Of a stretch of 64,000 nt of DNA, positions 31,038 to 40,583 are shown piece after piece. The stretch spans positions 254,802 through 318,801 of the forward strand of contig CAZVHP010000003.1 in assembly GCA_964627305.1 (NCBI GenBank). The letters are read 5' to 3'. The position numbers and the translations under genes were made by a program. How positions within the stretch are numbered: the stretch's first letter is position 1; each line of letters begins with the position of its first letter. Under the pieces are notes generated by a model. The model made no database searches and was not told the origin of the DNA. It was given only the letters and a program-made list of their open reading frames with translations. Origin of the DNA: WJKG01 sp964627305 (GTDB lineage: Bacteria > Zixibacteria > MSB-5A5 > GN15 > FEB-12).

Positions 31038-31859
31038 ATGAAATATACAGCGCCGGTACTGGCCCTGCTGATGCTTGCCATCACTTCGTGCGGTCCTGCC
31101 GGGCCGGGCGATGAGAAACGGCCCCGTGCCTGCCTGCCACAGAATGTGCGAGCCGAGGCCGCCAGTCACAAGATGACGGTTATCTGGGACATGCCCTGCA
31201 CCGACCTGATTGCAGGCTACAATATCTACATCAGCGAGAAGCCTCTGGTCAGGCGGGATGGTACGATGATCGAAAGCGCCCGGCCGTTCAACCATCCGCC
31301 GTTTCCGGGGGACACCAACCCTCACGACGGTGTTGAGCACTTCGAGGCCGAGGGGTTGGAGAACGGCGTGACGTACTATGTTTCGGTTCGCATCGTGCGT
31401 CCCGACCAGTCGCTCTCGCCACCGTCGGAGGAAATCGGCGTGGTATGCGGTCCGCGCGGGTATGTCAAGCTGGCCATCCGGTACACGGCAGACCATGACG
31501 GGTTCAGCTTCGTGGGCGACAGCCTCGTGCGGGCAGATGCGCTTGAAAACGACGTGTACTTCTTCTCGAAAGACGGCGTGGATTACCTTGCCTCACCGAA
31601 GCGGCTCAATGGATTCCTGCGCGATACGCGCTGGCAGGTGCTTGATTTCCGTGGAGATTATGATGCTGTCGCGGCGCAGGTGGCGTTGCTGAGCACCGTG
31701 CCCTCGGATGAACGAGTTGTAATCGAGAAAGGTGACTGGGTCCGCATGTGGACACCGGAAGGAGATCGAGTGCTCATCGAAGTGCTTGGCCTGAAAGGGA
31801 AGGGAGAGAACCGGACGGTGGAGCTGTTCTACGCCGTGCAACCACGACCGAGGTCGTGA
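31038..31859 (+). CDS. Lipoprotein with fibronectin type III-like domain
   Basis: A 273-residue lipoprotein of unknown function. Signal peptide MKYTAPVLALLMLAITSC ends in a lipobox at SC-G. Residues about 35-145 look like a fibronectin type III domain (VTVIWDMP-like strand seen as MTVIWDMPCTDLIAGYNIYI, and GVTYYVSVRIV). The C-terminal half is rich in beta strands with no motif that I recognise. The ATG at 31038 has AAGGA nine bases ahead; an open frame runs further upstream but overlaps the preceding gene. Confidence 0.75.
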   Translation: MKYTAPVLALLMLAITSCGPAGPGDEKRPRACLPQNVRAEAASHKMTVIWDMPCTDLIAGYNIYISEKPLVRRDGTMIESARPFNHPPFPGDTNPHDGVEHFEAEGLENGVTYYVSVRIVRPDQSLSPPSEEIGVVCGPRGYVKLAIRYTADHDGFSFVGDSLVRADALENDVYFFSKDGVDYLASPKRLNGFLRDTRWQVLDFRGDYDAVAAQVALLSTVPSDERVVIEKGDWVRMWTPEGDRVLIEVLGLKGKGENRTVELFYAVQPRPRS

Positions 31860-31892
31860 TGCACCGCACTGGCTTCATCAAACCGCAGCAAT

Positions 31893-32804
31893 ATGCGTGA
31901 GTGTATAAATCTTGACCGTTGGCTGGAAACGTTCCATCTGGTTGATGGCGCCATTTCGACAGAGCTGTTCCGGCGTGGCTGCCCTCAGCAGGTCGCACCA
32001 GAGCAATGGGCGCTGAGCCACACGGGCGCCCTGATTCAGACGCATCATGACTACCTGGCGGCTGGAGCCGAGGCCCTGATGGCGGCTACGTTTGGTGCCA
32101 ACCTGTTCAACCCGCTGGCCGAGTTCAGTGAAGCCACTCTGGCCGAGGCACTGGATGTGTTGGTCGGTCTGGCCCGTGAAAGTGCCGGGGAGCATGTCCT
32201 GGTTGCGGCCAGTGTGGGTCCGCTCGGACTGTTCGCTGACTCGAATCCCGGGTCGAGCGAGCTGAAAGAGCATTACCGCAGGCACCTTGAAATCCTCCGG
32301 GAAACCGAATGTGATCTGATCGCATTCGAGACATTCACATCCATTAAAGAGGCTATGATCGCGCTGGAGCAGGCGCATTCGCTGCAGCTTCCGTGTCTGA
32401 TATCTTTCGCAACCGACGACAGTGGCGGGCTGGAAGACGGTGACTCGCTTCGGCATTGGGTTGACCATATCAATCAAAGCGAGGCCCTCGCGGTTGGCTG
32501 CAACTGCTCACCAGACATTACGGCGGCGGTCCAGGTGGCCCGGCGGATGCGGGAACTGACGGAACTGCCATTGATCATGCGGCCAAACGCCGGCCAGCCG
32601 GACTCCGCGGGGAACTATCCCGTGACGGCACCGGCTTTCGCAAAGCATGCAGTGGCGCTGTTTGAGGCGGGGGTTGACATCATCGGCGGATGTTGCGGTA
32701 CGTCGCCGGAGTATATCGCTGCTGTGGCCGAGGCCCTGCGTGAGCATGGTGAGCACGGTGACGATTCAGGAGCGGACCTGTCAGGCCCGGATGCGATCTC
32801 TTAA
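31893..32804 (+). CDS. Homocysteine S-methyltransferase family protein
   Basis: A 303-residue zinc-dependent methyltransferase of the betaine-homocysteine/MetH N-domain family. It begins with the strand LVDGAISTELFRRG, and the zinc-binding cysteines are in GCNCSPD and GGCCGTSPEY. SFGANLF-like TFGANLFNPL and MRPNAGQP are further family motifs. It transfers a methyl group from a donor such as S-methylmethionine or betaine to homocysteine, or serves another thiol. At this length it lacks the cobalamin and folate domains of MetH. It is a single gene in a run of plus-strand genes. Confidence 0.88.
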   Translation: MRECINLDRWLETFHLVDGAISTELFRRGCPQQVAPEQWALSHTGALIQTHHDYLAAGAEALMAATFGANLFNPLAEFSEATLAEALDVLVGLARESAGEHVLVAASVGPLGLFADSNPGSSELKEHYRRHLEILRETECDLIAFETFTSIKEAMIALEQAHSLQLPCLISFATDDSGGLEDGDSLRHWVDHINQSEALAVGCNCSPDITAAVQVARRMRELTELPLIMRPNAGQPDSAGNYPVTAPAFAKHAVALFEAGVDIIGGCCGTSPEYIAAVAEALREHGEHGDDSGADLSGPDAIS

Positions 32805-32936
32805 ACGCTCTGTGCCGTCGCATCGTTTAACAGATATGAGTAAGCCTGTCCGAGGCGGTGCCTTCCTGCGCGGCCATGTGCTCTGGCACGCAAGATGTTG
32901 CAGCCGTTGCGGCCCGATGCTTCGAAAGAGAATCTG

Positions 32937-35900
32937 ATGACATCTCTGCGCTTGATACTGCTTGCCCTCGTTTTTCTCAGTGGTCTGTCCGGACGGGCAC
33001 TGGCGTTCGAGCAGGTCAACCAGCCGCGCGGTCCGGTGCCGGGGCGGTATATTGTCAAGCTGAGCGAGCGGGCAGATGTCAACCGTCTGAGTCAGTCCCT
33101 GAGCAAGGATGAGCGGCTCAGCCCTGTGACCAGCGTGCCCCGCGCCGAACTGCAGGGAGCGGATACCTGGCAGTACTATTACGTCTATCAGCACCAGTCG
33201 AAGTCCCTGTCCGAGGCCGAGGTAATCAGTGTCTTCGGCAAGGAGAATGTGGAATTCGTTGAGCAGGACTACTATCTGGAGTGGTATGCATGGCCGAGTG
33301 ATGATCTGTTCGATCAGCAATGGTATCTGTACAACACGGGACAGTCGTATCTTGGCATAGATCGAATAAGCGGCAGTTTCAACGATACATTGGCTATCAA
33401 GTCGGGTGTCGCTGGCGAGGATATCAACACGTCGCCGCTGTATGATTCTCCCCCTGTCGACGCCACACGGGTGGTTGTGGCCATTATCGATACCGGGGTG
33501 GACGTGCTGCATCCTGAGTTGGAGGGCGCCATCTGGCGCAACCCCGGAGAGATACCGGGCAACGGCATTGACGATGATCATAACGGCCTCGTCGACGACA
33601 CGCTGGGGTGGGATTTCTCCGGTGATTCGGCCGATGTGTTTAACCCGCAGCCGGACAATGATCCCACCGATGCCGTCGGGCACGGCACGCACATAGCCGG
33701 GATTGTGGCGGCTCAACCTGATGGTACCGGCATCGTTGGGATCGCGCCCAATGCCGAGATAATGGCCATCAAGATGTTTCCCAACGGTCTGGCCTCAATC
33801 GGAGCGGCAGGGATTGTCTACGCGGTCAGCTCCGGAGCCAATGTGATCAACCTGAGTTGGGGATCACCGTTCCAGTCGCGTATTCTGGAAGAAGCTCTGG
33901 GTTTTGCCCGGCGCAACGGTGTATTTGTAGAGGTCGCCTCGGGCAACACCGGGCAGGATGAGAGGTTCTACCCGGCGGCGATTGCTTCGGCCTTTACTGT
34001 CGGTGCCTCGAACTCAAGTGGGGAGGTGACCTACTTCAGCACTTTCGGCGACCATATCGATATCGTGGCGCCGGGGCTGGATATCCTCTCACTGCGTGCC
34101 GCCGGCACCGACATGTACGCCGACTCGTATGAGCCAGGGGTGCGTATTATCGGATCCGACTCGTTGTACTACCTTGCCGATGGTACCTCGATGGCGGCGC
34201 CTATGGTCGCCGGTGCAGCTGCCCGAATCTGGGCTATCCGGCCGGATCTGTCGCTTGAAACGCTGGAGAACATTCTGCGATGGGGGGCGCGTGACATTGT
34301 CGATCCCTTCGGTCGAGGAGAGGACTTTCCGGGACCGGACTCCGTATCCGGCTGGGGCTTCCTGGACCTGCACGCTGCGTTGCAGTTAGCCGGGGAGGGA
34401 GGAGCATTCATCGCTGAGCCGATCCGGCGCAATCGCTATACCGGCGATGTGCCCATCAAGGTAGCGCCGGTGGCCGGTTATGACGGCGGCTGGGCTCTCT
34501 TCATGGCACCCTATGAGTCTCTCGACTGGCAGCAAATTGCCGCCGGTGAGTCGATGCCCGACGATTCAGTGGCCTATGTCTTCACGCTCGGTGATCCTGA
34601 GGGGAGTGTTCGTCTCCGACTGACCGATGATCTTGGCGGCGAGCACATTACCAGTTTTGTCCATGTGCGCACCAGGCGAGTCGAGATCACGACCCCGGCT
34701 CAGGGAGCGGAACTACGGTTCAATGTCGGTACCGCGGCATACTGCTACGGACCGGATTTCGATTCTCTGACGCTGAGTCTGGGACGCATGGGTGCAGGCA
34801 GCAGACGTGTGTTTGGATCAACGGGTGAGTTTTTCGATTCTCTGCTGTACAACCATGCCGTTTCTGCCTCTGACACTGGTGAGATGATACTCTCCCTGAC
34901 CGGATTCTTCGGTGGTGATACTGTAGCTGATTCGGTCACAGTCAACGTACTCTCGGCCTTCTCGGCCGGGTGGCCCCAGCGGCTGATCGGCCGCGGCGCG
35001 GTGACCCCGGCCATGGCAGACCTTGATAACGACGGTTTCAATGAAATCGTGCTGGGTACCTCGGCCGGGGTGCAGGTCTGGACTGTGCAGGGCGGCAATG
35101 TAATGACACAACCGGGTTTCCCGGTGGGCAGCGGCGAAGACTTCCAGTGCGTGCCGGCTATCTACGATATCGACGGTGACGGGTTCAAGGAGATTATTGC
35201 AACCAGCGCCACCGGCATTCACGCTTTCAAATACGACGGCTCCTATGCCGCGGGCTGGCCGGTGGCCTGTACCACCGGACGCATGCCGTATAACTATGGG
35301 TATCCCACGCCGGTGATAGTGGGGCTGGATCATCAGCGCGACTCCGCCATAGCCATCATCAACAAGCTGGGGGAGGTTCTCGCCTATCGCTTCAGCGGCG
35401 AGCCGTACTTCTTCTCGCTGGAGGGGCAATTCGCTATGGTGAATCCCCGTATCTCGCGGTCCTGGCTGCACGGAGGAAGCTCGGCGCAGGTGCTCACGGC
35501 GGATGATCTCGATGGAGACGGCGAAAACGAGCTGGTGGCCGAATACACCTCGATGCGCCCTTACTACGGGTTGACGGTGTTTGAGGGACGCACCGGGCGA
35601 CCGAAGTTCCATCCAACTGACGCGGTGGTGGAGAGAATACCTCAGGCGTATGGATTCACGCTCGCCGATCTGGACGGCGATGGCTTGTCAGAAGTGATCG
35701 GTCTGGGGTATGACAGTTCCTTTGCGCCATTTCTCTATGTCAAGACAATGGGCAACCAGGACTTCCCCGGCTGGCCGAAGCGCATACCTGCGTGCGACGG
35801 TTTCATCGGTTCGTATCCGGTAGTCGAAGACCTGAACCTTGATGGTATTCCGGAGATACTGGTGACGTTCTTCGAGTTCGATATCGCCTACCTGTACATC

Positions 35901-36659
35901 TTCAACGCCGATGGTACGCCCTATGTGGAGCGTCCGGGTCGGCCGGAGGGTGAGGTGCTCTCCGCCGGGGTGACGCTGTCGACACCGGCAGTGGCCAACC
36001 TGGTCGGCGACGAGTACCCGGAGATTGCCATCCGCTCGGGATACATACTGCCGGGAACCGGGACTGAGAAGCTGTTCCTGCTTGACTACATGGGCGAGCC
36101 TGTCCCCGGCTGGCCGATCGAGACACCAGCACCGCGCTCGTCGGTGTTCTCATCGCGGCAGGTGCCATTGGTAGCGGATATAGACGGCGACGGTCTGGTG
36201 GAGCTGGCTCTGGTCAGTGACGGCGGGCAGTTGCTGGTCTGGGATTTCGAGACTTCCTCGGAAGATGGCGCCAACTCCACGCGTTTCCTGCGCGACAACA
36301 GGAACTCCTCGATTCTTCCCTCGTTGCCACGCCCGCTCCACCCACCGGGACTCCCACCCGGGCCTGCGCAAATCGCATCAGCCACTCAGGAACGCGATGA
36401 CCAGTTGCGGCTTGTCAGATGTCGGCATGACGTGCGCGATACGATTGAGGCGGTCGGCATGGTGCCCTCTCCCGGCCGGGTGCGACTGGAGGTTGTCGAT
36501 GATACCGGGCTGGTCAGTCGAAGCCATACACGCGAGGTTGATTACGCCGGGACGCATACATTCGTCGTGAGCGCAGCAGAGCTTCCCGACGGCATGTACA
36601 CGCTTCGCCTGCGCCTCGGACGAACGATGGTGTCACAAGCAGTGGAGGTGCGTCGATGA
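32937..36659 (+). CDS. Secreted subtilisin-like serine protease with FG-GAP/VCBS repeats
   Basis: A 1240-residue exported S8 peptidase. The signal peptide is MTSLRLILLALVFLSGLSG. An N-terminal prodomain follows (PGRYIVKLSERADVNRL). The catalytic triad is visible: Asp in AIIDTGVDVLHPE (about 185), His in GHGTHIAGIVA (about 249) and Ser in GTSMAAPMVAGAAA (about 418). After residue about 670 come six or so FG-GAP-type repeats (ADLDNDGFNEIV, YDIDGDGFKEII, DDLDGDGENELV and others) that should fold as a calcium-binding propeller. The C-terminal about 70 residues recall a degenerate FlgD-like Ig domain without the KM.LL end. The stop overlaps the next gene's ATG. Confidence 0.92.
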   Translation: MTSLRLILLALVFLSGLSGRALAFEQVNQPRGPVPGRYIVKLSERADVNRLSQSLSKDERLSPVTSVPRAELQGADTWQYYYVYQHQSKSLSEAEVISVFGKENVEFVEQDYYLEWYAWPSDDLFDQQWYLYNTGQSYLGIDRISGSFNDTLAIKSGVAGEDINTSPLYDSPPVDATRVVVAIIDTGVDVLHPELEGAIWRNPGEIPGNGIDDDHNGLVDDTLGWDFSGDSADVFNPQPDNDPTDAVGHGTHIAGIVAAQPDGTGIVGIAPNAEIMAIKMFPNGLASIGAAGIVYAVSSGANVINLSWGSPFQSRILEEALGFARRNGVFVEVASGNTGQDERFYPAAIASAFTVGASNSSGEVTYFSTFGDHIDIVAPGLDILSLRAAGTDMYADSYEPGVRIIGSDSLYYLADGTSMAAPMVAGAAARIWAIRPDLSLETLENILRWGARDIVDPFGRGEDFPGPDSVSGWGFLDLHAALQLAGEGGAFIAEPIRRNRYTGDVPIKVAPVAGYDGGWALFMAPYESLDWQQIAAGESMPDDSVAYVFTLGDPEGSVRLRLTDDLGGEHITSFVHVRTRRVEITTPAQGAELRFNVGTAAYCYGPDFDSLTLSLGRMGAGSRRVFGSTGEFFDSLLYNHAVSASDTGEMILSLTGFFGGDTVADSVTVNVLSAFSAGWPQRLIGRGAVTPAMADLDNDGFNEIVLGTSAGVQVWTVQGGNVMTQPGFPVGSGEDFQCVPAIYDIDGDGFKEIIATSATGIHAFKYDGSYAAGWPVACTTGRMPYNYGYPTPVIVGLDHQRDSAIAIINKLGEVLAYRFSGEPYFFSLEGQFAMVNPRISRSWLHGGSSAQVLTADDLDGDGENELVAEYTSMRPYYGLTVFEGRTGRPKFHPTDAVVERIPQAYGFTLADLDGDGLSEVIGLGYDSSFAPFLYVKTMGNQDFPGWPKRIPACDGFIGSYPVVEDLNLDGIPEILVTFFEFDIAYLYIFNADGTPYVERPGRPEGEVLSAGVTLSTPAVANLVGDEYPEIAIRSGYILPGTGTEKLFLLDYMGEPVPGWPIETPAPRSSVFSSRQVPLVADIDGDGLVELALVSDGGQLLVWDFETSSEDGANSTRFLRDNRNSSILPSLPRPLHPPGLPPGPAQIASATQERDDQLRLVRCRHDVRDTIEAVGMVPSPGRVRLEVVDDTGLVSRSHTREVDYAGTHTFVVSAAELPDGMYTLRLRLGRTMVSQAVEVRR

Positions 36660-38848
36660 GATACCGATGGTATGCACTTCTGTTGCTGGGTTCGGCAATG
36701 CTTCTTCTTGTTGCACCGCCGGATGTACCGGCAGCGGACATCCTGCCGCATCAACCCGATCAGGTGCTGATGCCCGAGCATACGATCATGATGAACCACT
36801 TTCGTAGTGTGCTGACGTACGGGCCGTACATGCTGGCAACTATGGATGATGGAATCGTGGTGTGTCATTTCGACGACGCGAGAGGAGTCTTCATACCGGG
36901 ACCATTTGAGTTTCTGGCGGCGCCACCGGTGGACATGAGATTCACCGCAGACAGTGCCCACGTGATCGTACATATGGAAGATCACGCGCTTTCTCTGTTC
37001 GATGCGCGGCAACTGCCGGATCTCGTCCGGGTGACTACATTCGCTTTCGATGAGCCGTTTGCCGACTACGCCATAAGCGGTAACACCCTGTTTCTGGCGC
37101 GCTGGTTCGACGGTGTGCATCGCTACCAGCTTGATTATCAGCAGGGAACCACTCAGTATTCAGGAGGCAGCCGATATCCAGTGTCGGCAGCGCAGGTGCA
37201 GGTGTGGTCTGATACACTCTATGTACTGGATGAGTACAATGGCCTTATGCGCTGGGCTCTGAGTCGAGCCTTCACAAGTGCGCCGGACCAACTGCTGGTG
37301 CCCAGGCGGGCGCGGAGCTTCGCCCGGAATGGGGAGCTGTTCTATCTGCCGCTGGTGGCCGGGGAGAATGAGCTGTTTGTCGGTACGTTCGGTCACCAGG
37401 GGTCGGGCATCGTGGATACCGTCGTTGGCGAAATGCCGCCGGAGCGGGTCTTTCATGTGGGGAATCGGATTGTTCTGGTTTCGCCGGTGTCCCTTCGAAT
37501 CCTGCATCTCGACAGCGCCGCCGTCGGACAGGAACTGGTGTCGAAGTGGATTCGCGGGGTCGGCACCGACGGCGACGTCTTCAGCAGCACTCTCGGTGAC
37601 TATCTCGTGCTGCCAGACAAGGACGCCGGGTTGGCCCTCTTTGATCTGGTTGACGGAGCCGTTCATGCGGGACTGAACCGGAGTCAGGCAATCAATGGTC
37701 TACAGATGTATCAGGGACGCATCATGGTGTCGACACTGGCCGGCCCGATCGATGTCTATCGGGTGGACTCGCTGGAGGGGGAGGCATCGTACACTCTCGG
37801 AGAGGACTATGAGCATCTGCATGCGATGGACCGCAATGGCGACACGCTGATTATTGTCCACTCGTGGCCGACCGTGCTGAGCCTGATAAGGCAGGTGACC
37901 GGCGCTGAGTCAGCCTTCGTGGAAGGGAGCACCGGTGTCGGAGTCCCGTTCGTACGTGCAGTACGCTATGTTCCGGGATCGCCAACGCGCACGCCCGGAG
38001 TGGTGCTCTTTGCCCGGGATTGGTTCGATGTGTATCGCTTGCAGGCCCAGGGACAGGTAACCCTCGTGACGCAGGCGGAGCTTGAGGAAGGCATCACAGC
38101 CTGTGAAGTCTCCGGTGACCTGGTGCTGGTTGCCACCGATCGCAACCGTGTGTATCTTTATCGGCTGTCAGATAATCTTCATCCGGAGCTGGTAGCTGTC
38201 GGTGACGCGCCTGCAACCGTGACGGCGCTCGCCATGCTACCCTCGCAGGCGTATGCGTTTGCCGGCAATCGACTGCTGATGATCGATCTGGAATCACCCT
38301 CGCCGCGCCTGATCGACAGCGTCAAGACCCCCGTCCCGGAGGCCTTTGCTGCCGCTATCGATAACAACCGCCTCTTTACTGTTGGTTCTGCGGGAATCGC
38401 TGTGTACCGCCTTGGGTACAGCGCACCCGAACTGATCGAACAGGGCGGTCTGTCGGGCCACTTGCTGGCGATCGAGGATGGAAACCTGATCACGTCGCGG
38501 GGAGCGGCGGTGTATGTGTACCGGTTGTTACAGTATGCCGATGATGCCCCTGATCCGGAATCACTACCGGTCCTGTTCACGCTCAGTCAGAACTACCCGA
38601 ATCCGTTCAACGCCGGTACGACAATCGAGTTTTCGGTGACCGACCGCACCCGAATCGAACTGACCATCTACAATCTGCTGGGGCAGGAGGTAACGCGCCT
38701 GATCGACGGGCCGGTCGATCGGGGAACCCATGCTGTTGTATGGAACGGTGCCAACAGCGCCGGGGATCTGGTTGCCTCGGGCGTGTATTTCTACCAACTG
38801 CAACTGGCTGACCGAGTCGCTACGCGCAAGATGATTCTCCTGAAGTAG
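36656..38848 (+). CDS. Secreted beta-propeller-like protein with FlgD-like C-terminal sorting domain
   Basis: A 730-residue exported protein with signal peptide MRYRWYALLLLGSAMLLLVA. The central 550 residues are repeated beta-rich units (YGPYMLATMDDGIVV, SDTLYVLDEYNGL, GDLVLVATDRNRVYLYRL), probably a propeller. The last 90 residues form the FlgD-like Ig/sorting domain: LSQNYPNPFNAGTTIEFSV, LLGQEVTRL, GVYFYQLQL, ending RKMILLK. The start codon overlaps the protease stop codon by 4 bases (ATGA), so the two are made together. The function is unknown; association with the protease at the cell surface is an inference from coupling. Confidence 0.82.
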   Translation: MRYRWYALLLLGSAMLLLVAPPDVPAADILPHQPDQVLMPEHTIMMNHFRSVLTYGPYMLATMDDGIVVCHFDDARGVFIPGPFEFLAAPPVDMRFTADSAHVIVHMEDHALSLFDARQLPDLVRVTTFAFDEPFADYAISGNTLFLARWFDGVHRYQLDYQQGTTQYSGGSRYPVSAAQVQVWSDTLYVLDEYNGLMRWALSRAFTSAPDQLLVPRRARSFARNGELFYLPLVAGENELFVGTFGHQGSGIVDTVVGEMPPERVFHVGNRIVLVSPVSLRILHLDSAAVGQELVSKWIRGVGTDGDVFSSTLGDYLVLPDKDAGLALFDLVDGAVHAGLNRSQAINGLQMYQGRIMVSTLAGPIDVYRVDSLEGEASYTLGEDYEHLHAMDRNGDTLIIVHSWPTVLSLIRQVTGAESAFVEGSTGVGVPFVRAVRYVPGSPTRTPGVVLFARDWFDVYRLQAQGQVTLVTQAELEEGITACEVSGDLVLVATDRNRVYLYRLSDNLHPELVAVGDAPATVTALAMLPSQAYAFAGNRLLMIDLESPSPRLIDSVKTPVPEAFAAAIDNNRLFTVGSAGIAVYRLGYSAPELIEQGGLSGHLLAIEDGNLITSRGAAVYVYRLLQYADDAPDPESLPVLFTLSQNYPNPFNAGTTIEFSVTDRTRIELTIYNLLGQEVTRLIDGPVDRGTHAVVWNGANSAGDLVASGVYFYQLQLADRVATRKMILLK

Positions 38849-38903
38849 GCAGCGATGGTATGGCTTTACATTGTCGAAGACACAGATGGTGAGCCGGTCC
38901 GCA

Positions 38904-40073
38904 CTATTCTGAAGCCGCTGATCGCTCCAACTCTCGCAGGTCCACCTCATACTTGATCGGCTGGCGTCCCTGGTCATAGGGGTCCTCGCTCGTAATCGGT
39001 ATTGCTCGTTCAAAGCCGGCGGGGTCGCCGATCAGCGCCTTGACCGGATAGTAGGCCGTTGGATAATAGACCGCGCTGAGGATGTGGTCCCAGGTCTGCA
39101 CCACCGCCGGCAAGGGGTTCTGAGCACGCCCTTCCATGCGGAACTCATATGTGCCGGGTTCGACAAAGTAGGTCCTGGTCACATAGACCGGAAAGTAGTT
39201 CGGCTCCGTATTCACATAGCCTCCCAGCCCAGCCTGCGTGAAATAGGGAAAGTCGGTACCACCGCCGGGCTGAATATCGATCTGGATAATGGCGGAGTTG
39301 GGACCGGTGGTGCCGCTGAGAATCACATAGCACTTGCCATGCAAAACGATATAACCTTGTTCCGGAACAGTCATTTGCAACACCAGCAGGTCTGTCATGC
39401 TGCCGGTGACAAGGGTCTTGAAAGTGCTGCTGGTGTACACAGCGACACCCGGCTCATTGAGCATCTCTTTGGAATTGATGGCGTTATTCGGCAGCATGAC
39501 ACTGCTGTCTCCGGGCAATCCGGCACTGAGCCTGATAGCGAAACCGGTATCGGCCGAAAGAGTAAGCTCGCCATAAGCAGTGCCCTGCAGCCTGACAGCT
39601 TCAATACCAGTGGTGTCAAAGACACTCAAGCGGTGGCTGTTGGCAAACGTGCGCACCGCCGGTCTGTCGGCAGAGTCTCTTGTAGCCAGTTCCCCGGCGA
39701 CACGGGCGAACGGTGCACCGGTGAGCAGCACTCGCTCGGCAGCAACTTCACCGGCGATGGTCACCTGCAGGAACAACTCCGGGTATGCGGCAAACAACGT
39801 ATCTGCGATTGGCTGAATGCTCCCAAGGCGGTGCGCAAACAGACCATTGGCGGTGGTCACCTCAGCCGCTTCCTGCCAGAGAACTGCGGCGCCTGTCGAA
39901 TCCGGATAGAGACCAAAAACGAGCTGATGGGTACCGTCGACAACAGGCTGGCCGGTGGCATCAACAAGCCTTCCCTGATACGAAATCTGGCCCGGCCCCG
40001 CCGCGGCAAGGCAGAACGTGATAGCAAGGATGGCGCCAGTGATTAGTATCTTTGAGATTGGGGGATGCTTCAT
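38904..40073 (-). CDS. Exported protein of unknown function with ISYQGRL-type N-terminal domain
   Basis: A 389-residue secreted protein. A signal peptide (MKHPPISKILITGAILAITF, cleavage near AAAGPG) leads into ISYQGRLVDATGQPVVDG, a beta-domain start common in secreted proteins of FCB-group bacteria. The C-terminal half (residues about 200-370) is beta-rich, with GYIVLHGKCYVILSG and YEFRMEGRAQN, like a C1q- or jelly-roll-type module. I take the ATG at 40073, which gives a cleaner signal peptide; the frame also opens at an ATG eight codons upstream. A probable small RNA and its promoter lie about 240-350 bases upstream. Confidence 0.7.
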   Translation of the reverse strand: MKHPPISKILITGAILAITFCLAAAGPGQISYQGRLVDATGQPVVDGTHQLVFGLYPDSTGAAVLWQEAAEVTTANGLFAHRLGSIQPIADTLFAAYPELFLQVTIAGEVAAERVLLTGAPFARVAGELATRDSADRPAVRTFANSHRLSVFDTTGIEAVRLQGTAYGELTLSADTGFAIRLSAGLPGDSSVMLPNNAINSKEMLNEPGVAVYTSSTFKTLVTGSMTDLLVLQMTVPEQGYIVLHGKCYVILSGTTGPNSAIIQIDIQPGGGTDFPYFTQAGLGGYVNTEPNYFPVYVTRTYFVEPGTYEFRMEGRAQNPLPAVVQTWDHILSAVYYPTAYYPVKALIGDPAGFERAIPITSEDPYDQGRQPIKYEVDLRELERSAASE

Positions 40074-40311
40074 AACGTCAGATAACTTCCTTTCCATGAC
40101 CCGCCGACCCGCGAGGTCTGTCGGTCAGCGTCGCTGTTTCCGGTAACGCTCATAATATGGAGTACCGGGGCGCAGGATGCAACCAGCCATGTGTGCGATC
40201 TTCGCTGGGTTAGCCATTTGCAGATCGTATTCTTGTCCCTGTAACGACAGACCTGCTGCGAGTGTTCGAAGTCAGCCGAAAGGCGGGCTGAAACTGTCCT
40301 GTATGGTCGGG

Positions 40312-40396
40312 ATAAAAAGGAAGAACCCTGCCTAGGGGACTGAGCACAGGGGGGATTGAGGCAGGGCTCTTAGGGGAGGATTTTTATATGTTATCT
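40312..40396 (-). ncRNA. Probable small RNA with UCCC motifs and intrinsic terminator
   Basis: Transcription from the promoter at 40403-40430 would start near 40396 and meet a strong terminator: AGAGCCCTGCCT (40370-40359) pairs over 12 bases (one G-T) with AGGCAGGGTTCT (40333-40322), and then TCCTTTTTATC. The result is about 85 nt. The unpaired 5' end contains AUCCUCCCCUAA, and the 25-base loop contains AAUCCCCCCUG and GUCCCCU. Such C-rich motifs bind GGAGG ribosome binding sites in known trans-acting RNAs. The downstream coding gene begins 240 bases further on, so an attenuator is the alternative. Confidence 0.45.
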
Positions 40397-40402
40397 GCGA
40401 AA

Positions 40403-40430
40403 ATTATAATGAATTTCCGCTCAATGTCAA
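40403..40430 (-). promoter_or_regulatory. Consensus sigma-70 promoter of the probable small RNA
   Basis: On the minus strand TTGACA (40430-40425), a 16-base spacer and TATAAT (40408-40403). Both boxes match the consensus exactly, the best pair I found in the window. Confidence 0.65.
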
Positions 40431-40449
40431 CAACCATTTAACTTAATTA

Positions 40450-40465
40450 TCGGAAATATATCCGA
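40450..40465. repeat. Palindrome TCGGA-N6-TCCGA
   Basis: TCGGA (40450-40454), AATATA, TCCGA (40461-40465), about 120 bases ahead of the symporter gene and just upstream of the small RNA promoter. A regulator-binding site is possible; nothing shows which regulator. Confidence 0.3.
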
Positions 40466-40583
40466 AAACTTGCGCCGGTTTTGCGATCTTTTCGACTAAT
40501 ATGCCGTTACCCCTGGCATCGGCGCGCATGATGTGCTACATTGGTTGCTTCAGACGTTCAATTGCTCAAAGGACTTAACAATT

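Larger units (their letters stand above)
40098..40583. other. Long intergenic region holding a probable small RNA
   Basis: About 490 bases between divergent genes. The minus strand has a consensus promoter and terminator that frame a short RNA (listed separately). A palindrome lies at 40450-40465. On the plus strand GGGGAGGA precedes a 17-codon open frame (40388-40441), but it overlaps the minus-strand promoter and looks accidental. I see no further gene. Confidence 0.5.

Noticed and set aside
40388..40441. 17-codon open frame behind GGGGAGGA on the plus strand
   Set aside because: It lies on top of a consensus minus-strand promoter, and the purine run is the complement of the C-rich small RNA. 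No terminator or conserved motif supports it.
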